Shown in pieces: positions 23,286-27,842 of a DNA stretch of 27,842 nt. The DNA is taken from the NCBI GenBank assembly GCA_041743835.1, contig JBGTLW010000292.1, forward strand, positions 1 through 27,842. The letters are read 5' to 3'. The position numbers and the translations under genes were made by a program. Positions within the stretch are counted from its first letter, which is position 1. Each line of letters begins with the position of its first letter. The notes beneath the pieces were generated by a model. It had not been told where the DNA came from. It saw nothing but the letters and a program-made list of their open reading frames with translations, and ran no database searches. The DNA comes from JBGTLW01 sp041743835. GTDB taxonomy: Bacteria > Planctomycetota > Phycisphaerae > Phycisphaerales > Phycisphaeraceae.

Positions 23286-24020
23286 CTACGCGAACAACGC
23301 GAGCGGACGCCTGCGGCCGAGCATCAGCAGACCCCCAAGCCCCATCAGCGCCAGCGAAGCCGGTTCCGGAATCGCCACGACCTCAAAGCCGTTAACGACC
23401 ACATAGTTGCGTTTGCTGGCCGTCTCCAGATTCGAGTAACGGATTACCACATCATCGCTGCCGTTGGCGGTGAAGTTGAACGTCGCGGGGTTCGGGGCGC
23501 CGGCAAATAGGTCCTCATCGCGGCCATCGACGATGTCGAAGTTGGGGATGGCGGTGGAGAAGGTTGCGCCGCCATCGACGGAGACCTCGATGAGCATGTC
23601 GCCGGTCTGGTCGTCGTGATCGACGTGCCAGCTTGTCCAGGTGAACTGGCCCGCGCCCAGGTCTTCGCCGTCGAGCGTCAGGGACAGCTTGGCCCCGCCG
23701 ATGGCGTTGGAATTAAGGCCCCACCAGGATTGTGAGAGTTCGGGCAGCGCTGCGGTGCCGTAGGTTGCGCGGAAGTTCCGGTCGATCGCGCGGAGATTGT
23801 TGCCCACGAACGAGCCGGTGAGGTCGATGCCGCTGATGGTGGTGGTGACCGGGCCCGTGATGTTGTCGGCGACCCACCAGTCGGTGAAGCCCGTTTCGGT
23901 GGTGCTCGCTCCGGTTTTACCCAGATTCACGCTCAGCACCGCGGCGGATGCGGCTTGGGTCAGGCCTAAGGCCAGGCAGCAGACGAACAGGGACGACGGG
24001 GATGGGATCAGCTTGTGCAT
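23286..24020 (-). CDS. PEP-CTERM sorting-domain protein, divergent from regulator
   Basis: A 244-residue exported protein. The signal peptide (LFVCCLALGLTQAASAAV) covers about residues 1-27, and the C-terminus has PEPASLALMG, a hydrophobic helix and GRRR. Unlike its neighbour it continues past GRRR with PLALFA. The mature part contains W-rich beta sequence (TDWWVADNIT, SQSWWGLNSNA, FTWTSWHVDHDDQTGD), then VSVDGGATFSTAIPNFDIVDG, and resembles a carbohydrate-binding-like or discoidin-like jelly roll; I cannot name the domain. The ATG at 24020 was chosen because AGGAGG lies eight bases upstream; the open frame extends 35 codons further but lacks a signal peptide there. The divergent XylR-like regulator gene starts 160 bases away and may control it. 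Confidence 0.92.
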   Translation of the reverse strand: MHKLIPSPSSLFVCCLALGLTQAASAAVLSVNLGKTGASTTETGFTDWWVADNITGPVTTTISGIDLTGSFVGNNLRAIDRNFRATYGTAALPELSQSWWGLNSNAIGGAKLSLTLDGEDLGAGQFTWTSWHVDHDDQTGDMLIEVSVDGGATFSTAIPNFDIVDGRDEDLFAGAPNPATFNFTANGSDDVVIRYSNLETASKRNYVVVNGFEVVAIPEPASLALMGLGGLLMLGRRRPLALFA

Positions 24021-24141
24021 GTGGAGAGCCTCCTGTGAAAAGGGGTTAGAAACGATCAACACGTTCGGATTCAGCACGACCCGCGGCCGTGCAGATGGTG
24101 GGGCTCCGCGGGACGGAGATGCCACCCGGACCTACTATGCC

Positions 24142-24200
24142 TTGACTTTGCCGTCAGGGATAGAGTAAATATAAGTACTTTGAGTGTAATATTGCCTCAA
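24142..24200. promoter_or_regulatory. AT-rich divergent promoter/operator region before the XylR-like gene
   Basis: A rare AT-rich patch in GC-rich DNA. It holds TTGACT (24142-24147), TAAATA (24166-24171, 18-base spacing), the perfect palindrome AAGTACTT (24173-24180) and TTGAG-N11-CTCAA (24180-24200), the last overlapping the proposed TTG start. The palindromes suit a dimeric regulator binding its own promoter and that of the divergent PEP-CTERM gene. Promoter hexamers are only partial matches. Confidence 0.35.
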
Positions 24201-25367
24201 TCTACATCCGGGGCCGCGATCCACCGGCCGGTCCGGGTCTTGGTACTGACGTACATGGGCATTGCCTACATGCGCGAGGTCATGGAAGGCATCCGCGCGG
24301 CACAGCGGGAGATGCCCTGGCTGGTGGTGGCGGTGCGGGATGTCAGCCGCAAGGCGATGGAACTGCTGCCGGAGCTGGTTCACGATCTACGGGTCGAGGG
24401 GGTCCTCGGTTTTTTTGCCCGGCCTTCGATGGTGGGCGATGTCCTGGCCGCCGGGCTGCCCGCCCTCACGGTGTCGGATTACCTGCTCTCGCCGCAGATG
24501 CCCAGCGTGGTGGTCGATAACACCGCGGTCGGCCGGGCGGGGGCCGACCACCTGATCGCCCGCGGGCTCAAGCACTTCGCCTACCTCAGCCAGCCCACTG
24601 GGTTCAGCCAGAAACGACAGGCCGGCTTCAGCGCCCGGCTGGCGGAGATGGGGGCCGAGGCCCTGACCCTCGAGCATCGGCAGATTCCCGAGGCGGCGTC
24701 CGCGATGCTGGCCCTGCCCGGCCCGGTCGGCGTCTTGTGCTGCTCGGATGTCGCGGCCCGGGAGCTGGTGGACGAACTGATCCGCCGCGAGGCGCAGGTG
24801 CCCGATCAGATCGCGGTGCTCGGCGTGGACAACGCGGCCGAGTATTGCGAGAGCGGCATGGTCTCGGTGTCGAGCATCTCGCTCAACGGCCAGGAGGTCG
24901 GCCGACGGGCCATCGCCACCTTGCTGGGCATGATCGAAGGCCAAGCGATCGACTTCCCGGTTCAGGTGCCCCCGGGGCCGGTGATCGAGCGGGAATCGAC
25001 CCAGACGATTTCCACCCGCCTGCCGGGCGTGGCCGACGCCATCCGCTTCATCCGCACCCACGCCTGCGAGGGGATCGATGTCAGCGATGTGGTCAGGGCC
25101 TCGGGCCTGTCGCGGGCGACGATTGATCGGCACATCCGCGCGGCGCTCGGGCACTCGCCCCACCACGAGATCCGCATGCTCCAGTTGGAACGGGCCCGCC
25201 AACTGCTGCGGGAAACCAACCTGGAGGTTCACCAGATCGCCCAGCGGTGCGGCTTCAATGAACCGCAATACTTCTTCAAGGTCTTCCGCAAGCACCACCA
25301 ACAGACGCCGACCCAGTTCCGCCGCAATCAAAGCTCGGCCGCACACGCTGCGGTCCGCCCCAGCTAA
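24180..25367 (+). CDS. XylR-like transcriptional regulator (periplasmic-binding-type sensor plus AraC HTH)
   Basis: A 395-residue regulator. Residues about 17-280 form a LacI/XylR-type sugar-sensor domain (RVLVLTYMGIAYMREVMEGI, VVVDNTAVGRAGADHLIARG, FAYLSQPTGFSQKRQAGF, VLGVDNAAEYCESGMVSVSS). Residues about 285-382 are an AraC-type double helix-turn-helix (VSDVVRASGLSRATIDRHIR and VHQIAQRCGFNEPQYFFKVF). It should bind a sugar in the cytoplasm and control nearby genes; the ligand is unknown. The sensor begins before any ATG, so the start must be a TTG: 24180 (MSVILPQ) or 24192. No Shine-Dalgarno is visible. It is divergent from a PEP-CTERM gene, and an AT-rich palindromic patch between them is a likely operator. 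Such regulators are common in planctomycetes. Confidence 0.9.
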   Translation: MSVILPQSTSGAAIHRPVRVLVLTYMGIAYMREVMEGIRAAQREMPWLVVAVRDVSRKAMELLPELVHDLRVEGVLGFFARPSMVGDVLAAGLPALTVSDYLLSPQMPSVVVDNTAVGRAGADHLIARGLKHFAYLSQPTGFSQKRQAGFSARLAEMGAEALTLEHRQIPEAASAMLALPGPVGVLCCSDVAARELVDELIRREAQVPDQIAVLGVDNAAEYCESGMVSVSSISLNGQEVGRRAIATLLGMIEGQAIDFPVQVPPGPVIERESTQTISTRLPGVADAIRFIRTHACEGIDVSDVVRASGLSRATIDRHIRAALGHSPHHEIRMLQLERARQLLRETNLEVHQIAQRCGFNEPQYFFKVFRKHHQQTPTQFRRNQSSAAHAAVRPS

Positions 25368-25398
25368 CCGCGTTCCCAATCGGTTCTGATACGCATCC

Positions 25399-25417
25399 TG
25401 CGCGATAGTGACGCGCA
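25399..25417 (+). terminator. Possible hairpin terminator after the regulator gene
   Basis: TGCGCG and CGCGCA pair perfectly around ATAGTGA, 32 bases after the regulator's stop codon. There is no T-tract, so it may be only a stabilising hairpin. Confidence 0.25.
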
Positions 25418-25437
25418 CTGGGCGCATCTCACTTTGT

Positions 25438-25460
25438 GCGGGCCGTCCGGCCCCGTTTTC
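25438..25460. repeat. 23-bp direct repeat, copy B
   Basis: Same 23 bases as 23228-23250. Here it precedes the 42-bp repeat instead of following it. CGTCCACGCAAC follows 30 bases later, as near copy A. Confidence 0.88.
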
Positions 25461-25520
25461 TGCTTTTGTCCAAGCGCCACCGTCCACGCAACACCCGTTG
25501 CATAGCGCCTTGCCAGCGCG

Positions 25521-25562
25521 GATCAGCGCGGGCGGACGCCCGCGGCTAAACTTGTGGGCGCG
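25521..25562. repeat. 42-bp direct repeat, copy B
   Basis: Identical to 23136-23177. After it, both copies continue through a C-rich stretch to CCCGTTTAG; in this copy that end runs straight into the AGGTGA that serves as the rsmB ribosome-binding site. Confidence 0.9.
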
Positions 25563-25593
25563 ACCCCTTCCCCGCCCGCGCCCCCTCCCGTTT

Positions 25594-25599
25594 AGGTGA
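25594..25599 (+). promoter_or_regulatory. Ribosome binding site AGGTGA deciding the rsmB TTG start
   Basis: AGGTGA matches the 16S rRNA 3' end (TCACCT) and is four bases before the TTG at 25604. It supports that start over the in-frame GTG at 25640. It overlaps the end of a dispersed repeat (CCCGTTTAG). Confidence 0.55.
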
Positions 25600-25603
25600 A
25601 CCC

Positions 25604-26881
25604 TTGCACGTACGACGCCGATCTGATACCGCACGCTCTGTGGCCGCCCGGGCCTTGGCCGAGGCTTGCGAGCGCTTCCCCGACATGCCCCCGATCGAGC
25701 CGGACTGCACGCACCTGTCCCCCGCGGACACCCGGCTGGCGATCGCCATCCACCGCACCGCGCTCCAGCGCCTGTTGACGCTGCGCTACCTGCTCGACCG
25801 CCACCTGCGTATCAAGATGGCGAAGCTGGAGCCATCCCTTCAGGGCGTGCTGCTCAGCGGCGCGGCCCAACTCGTGTTCATGGATCGCCTGCCGGTGTAC
25901 GCAGTGGTCGATGAAACAGTCGCGCTGGCGCGGACGATGGTGCGACCCGGGGCCGCAGCACTGGTCAATGCGGTGATGCGCCGCCTGGCGCACGTCGCTG
26001 GCTCGGTGATGCACGATGTGCCGTGGACCCCGGCCGCAAACCGCCTGCCCCTGGAGTCGGGCAGCGTCGCGTTGACAGAAGATGCGCTACCCAACCCGCA
26101 CGATTTTGCCCAGCACCTGGCGATCGCGACCAGCCACCCCAAGCGGCTGGTGGATGATTGGTTGGCGTTGTTCGGGCACGAGCGCGGGGTGGACATCCTG
26201 ATGCACTCTCTCAAAACCCCGCCGGTGTTCGTGGTGGAGGGCGCGGGGGAGGCCCGGCTGTGGGAGGACTCACACGAGGCGATGGCAGCGTTTCTGGGCG
26301 ATGACCCCCTGCGTCGTGTGCAGGACCCGACCTCGGTCGCCGCGGTTGATGCGACGCGGGAGCTCAAGCCTGGGACGATCCTGGACCTGTGCGCGGGCCG
26401 GGGCACGAAGACGCGGCAGCTCGCGGCTACGCACCCCTCGGCCTCGATCGTGGCGTGCGACCCGCACGCCGAACGGTTTGTGGATTTGCAGGCTGTGGCA
26501 TCGCAGTTGCCGCAGGTCGAGGCCCTGCCGATCGAGGCGTTGGCGGGGCGTCAGTTTGACCTAGTGCTGCTGGATGTGCCCTGCTCGAACTCGGGGGTTT
26601 ATGCTCGTCGGCCCGAGGCGCGGTACCGATATACGCCGCGCCACCTCGCGTCGCTTTCTGCGCTTCAGCGCAAGATCGTGGAGCAGGCGGCTGGTTTGCT
26701 TGGGCCCGGCGGCTCGGTGCTTTACGCGACCTGTTCGGTCATCGAGCTTGAGAACCACAAGCAGGTGGCCGCGCTGGCCCGTCTGACGGGCGGGCGTATC
26801 GAACGTGAGCAACTGACACTCCCCGCGGGCGCTGGTGCGACGTATCATGATGGGGGATACCACGCGCTGGTCTGCATTTAA
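25604..26881 (+). CDS. rsmB: 16S rRNA (cytosine-C5) methyltransferase RsmB
   Basis: A 425-residue protein, close to the usual 430, with an N-terminal NusB-like RNA-binding domain (about 10-150: RLAIAIHRTALQRLLTLRYL, GAAQLVFMDRLPVYAVVDET, ALVNAVMRRLAH) and a C-terminal SAM-dependent methyltransferase. The SAM motif ILDLCAGRGTKTRQLA begins near residue 259. C327 in LLDVPCSNSGV and C377 in LYATCSVIE are the two cysteines of the m5C mechanism. It methylates one cytosine in 16S rRNA (C967 in E. coli). The start is taken as TTG 25604 on the basis of AGGTGA just upstream. Substrate position is inferred from the NusB fusion; a plain NOL1/NOP2-family enzyme is less likely. The downstream BFN gene starts 76 bases after its stop. 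Confidence 0.92.
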   Translation: MHVRRRSDTARSVAARALAEACERFPDMPPIEPDCTHLSPADTRLAIAIHRTALQRLLTLRYLLDRHLRIKMAKLEPSLQGVLLSGAAQLVFMDRLPVYAVVDETVALARTMVRPGAAALVNAVMRRLAHVAGSVMHDVPWTPAANRLPLESGSVALTEDALPNPHDFAQHLAIATSHPKRLVDDWLALFGHERGVDILMHSLKTPPVFVVEGAGEARLWEDSHEAMAAFLGDDPLRRVQDPTSVAAVDATRELKPGTILDLCAGRGTKTRQLAATHPSASIVACDPHAERFVDLQAVASQLPQVEALPIEALAGRQFDLVLLDVPCSNSGVYARRPEARYRYTPRHLASLSALQRKIVEQAAGLLGPGGSVLYATCSVIELENHKQVAALARLTGGRIEREQLTLPAGAGATYHDGGYHALVCI

Positions 26882-26901
26882 GATCAGAGGGCTGGGAACC
26901 C

Positions 26902-26933
26902 GGGGGAGCGGGGGGAGCGGGGGGGGCGCGGGG
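26902..26933 (+). repeat. G-tract repeat (quadruplex-forming pattern) in the leader of the BFN gene
   Basis: G5-AGC-G6-AGC-G8-CGC-G4, four runs separated by three-base loops, on the coding strand. It starts 21 bases after the rsmB stop and ends 11 bases before the AGGAG of the next gene. The first part is a nine-base tandem (GGGGGAGCG). The pattern is a strong predicted G-quadruplex; whether it forms is untested. Confidence 0.8.
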
Positions 26934-26957
26934 CTTGACCCGCCAGGAGCCAGCGGC

Positions 26958-27395
26958 ATGATTCGCATGGAACTATCACGCATCCTGATCCGGGAGATGG
27001 ACGACACCCACATCGTCGAGCTCCGCGAGACGGGCGTGGCTGAGGATGAGGCCCGTGTCTTCCCCATCGTGATCGGGCTGACCGAGGCTGCGGCGATCGA
27101 GCGGCGGCTGATGGGCCAGGCCCCGCCCCGCCCGCAGACCCACGAGCTGGTCGCGGATGTGATCGAGGCCTTGGGGTACGAGCTGGAAGAAGTGTTTATC
27201 AACGACCTGAAGCACGACGAACTGGGCAGGGGGACGTTTTATGCCCGGCTGCACCTGCGTCCCAAGCAAGGGGGGGACCGTGTGGCGGTGGATTCGCGGC
27301 CATCGGATGCCCTGGCGGTGGGCGTGGCCTACGAGGTGCCCATCTTCGTGGCAGACCACGTGCTGGAAGCCGTGGGTCGCTCCGGCGGGTCATGA
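26958..27395 (+). CDS. Bifunctional nuclease (BFN/DUF151) family protein
   Basis: A 145-residue BFN-domain protein. Family blocks are clear: VFPIVIGLTEAAAIERRLMG, RPQTHELVADVIEALG, VFINDLKHDELGRGTFYARL and the diagnostic DSRPSDALAVGVAYEVPIFV. A plant member of this family has been described as having DNase and RNase activity; the bacterial role is not settled. The ATG at 26958 is chosen for its AGGAG eight bases upstream; the open frame runs back into rsmB, but that part is G-rich low-complexity. A G-quadruplex-like run lies just ahead of the ribosome-binding site. It is probably co-transcribed with rsmB, and a hairpin follows its stop. Confidence 0.93.
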   Translation: MIRMELSRILIREMDDTHIVELRETGVAEDEARVFPIVIGLTEAAAIERRLMGQAPPRPQTHELVADVIEALGYELEEVFINDLKHDELGRGTFYARLHLRPKQGGDRVAVDSRPSDALAVGVAYEVPIFVADHVLEAVGRSGGS

Positions 27396-27428
27396 CCCCC
27401 TGCGGGAAGTGCCCCGCCATTGCCGCAA

Positions 27429-27451
27429 AAACACCCCCGAAGCGGGTGTTT
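27429..27451 (+). terminator. Hairpin terminator between the BFN gene and rpsJ
   Basis: AAACACCC (27429-27436) pairs with GGGTGTTT (27444-27451) around CCGAAGC, 33 bases after the BFN stop and before the rpsJ promoter. The short T-run inside the stem end is weak on the plus strand; the minus strand has a better T-tract, so it may work in both directions. Confidence 0.6.
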
Positions 27452-27483
27452 CGGCTTGCCGGGCGAATCTTGCGATTTCGGGT

Positions 27484-27511
27484 TTGACAGGTAGGCGAAG
27501 TCAGGTACACT
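27484..27511 (+). promoter_or_regulatory. Sigma70-type promoter of the rpsJ (S10) operon
   Basis: TTGACA (27484-27489, perfect -35), 16-base spacer, then TACACT (27506-27511, four of six with both invariant A and T ends). Transcription would start near 27518 and leave a leader of about 60 bases before the rpsJ ATG. This is the best promoter match in the window. Confidence 0.7.
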
Positions 27512-27578
27512 AATCGGCTCGCCATTGGGTACGGCCCAGTGGCGTGTGTGTTGCCCCTGACCCCACGAGCTCTTTGAC

Positions 27579-27842
27579 ATGACCACGGGTAAGATCCGAA
27601 TCCGGATGGAAGCGTACGATCACCAGGCCTTGGATGCCTCGGCCAAGGAAATCGTCGATCACGCTAAGCGGACCAACGCCAGGGTGGCGGGCCCAGTGCC
27701 CCTCCCGACGCGGATCGAGCGGTACACAGTTCTCCGTGGCCCGCACATCGACAAGAAAGCCCGTGAGCAGTTCGAGATCCGCACCCACAAGCGGATCATC
27801 GACATCAAAGAACCCAATGCACGCACCGTCGAGGCGCTGAAC
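27579..27842 (+). CDS. rpsJ: 30S ribosomal protein S10, 3' end missing
   Basis: The first 88 residues of S10, cut by the right edge; the full protein is usually 100-105 residues. Matching blocks: KIRIRMEAYDHQALDASAKE, RVAGPVPLPTRIERYTVLRGP, and HIDKKAREQFEIRTHKRIIDI. S10 sits in the 30S head and also binds NusB in antitermination. The ATG at 27579 gives the standard MTTGKIRIRMEAYDH start, though no Shine-Dalgarno is visible. A strong promoter lies about 70 bases upstream and a terminator before that, so it should open a new transcription unit, as rpsJ does for the S10 operon in most bacteria. rplC would be expected next. Confidence 0.97.
   Translation, partial: MTTGKIRIRMEAYDHQALDASAKEIVDHAKRTNARVAGPVPLPTRIERYTVLRGPHIDKKAREQFEIRTHKRIIDIKEPNARTVEALN

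Noticed and set aside
24021..24125. 35-codon longer form of the second PEP-CTERM protein
   Set aside because: The longer start would bury the signal peptide. The ATG at 24020 has AGGAGG at the right distance.

Overview
The window looks like chromosomal DNA of a planctomycete, most likely class Phycisphaerae. The base composition is GC-rich throughout. It carries two PEP-CTERM surface/secreted proteins, a formylglycine-type sulfatase, a XylR-like AraC regulator, a PknB-type kinase, intergenic palindromic repeats of a kind I recall from planctomycetes, and few Shine-Dalgarno sites. Clear ones precede only the two PEP-CTERM genes, rsmB and the bifunctional-nuclease gene. The phylum call is an inference from gene content, not from a marker phylogeny. 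I saw no tRNA, rRNA, CRISPR array, transposase or phage gene.

Layout. (1) 1-577 (-): 5' part of a sulfatase, cut by the left edge. (2) 691-4722 (+): a three-gene ferric-iron ABC importer (binding protein, fused double permease, ATPase) behind a possible Fur-type palindrome. (3) 4748-6307 (-): M32 carboxypeptidase; 6446-6688 (+): xseB. (4) 6685-13876 (-): three genes encoding a transglutaminase/DUF2126 putative amidoligase, a circularly permuted ATP-grasp fused to an alpha-E domain, and a second transglutaminase. This is the most interesting biochemical cluster here. (5) 14049-15052 (-): DUF501 protein and an unrecognised protein. (6) 15297-17628 (+): unrecognised protein, UDP-glucuronate decarboxylase and an SDR dehydrogenase. 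(7) 17666-18931 (-): Ser/Thr kinase. (8) 19323-22177 (+): polyprenyl diphosphate synthase and a PAS-GAF-HisKA-REC signalling protein. (9) 22185-25562: PEP-CTERM genes and a XylR-like regulator set among dispersed palindromic repeats. (10) 25604-27842 (+): rsmB, a BFN/DUF151 protein, then rpsJ, cut by the right edge and probably the first gene of the S10 ribosomal operon.

How the parts may work together. The iron importer is a self-contained transport operon. The ATP-grasp/transglutaminase cluster has the logic of a peptide or amide-bond synthesis and processing system: two kinds of predicted amidoligase plus two papain-like transglutaminases. Related gene sets are known, but the product is not. 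Uxs and the SDR fit nucleotide-sugar and sugar-acid metabolism. The PEP-CTERM proteins would need an exosortase encoded elsewhere.

Non-coding structure. Three G-rich tandem repeats lie at 15154-15274, 18982-19029 and 26902-26933. Each sits in the leader of a downstream gene with its G-tracts on that gene's coding strand, and the first two share a 12-14 bp unit. A near-perfect 22-bp inverted repeat lies at 22185-22254. Two sets of direct repeats (42 bp and 23 bp) bracket the second PEP-CTERM gene and its divergent regulator.
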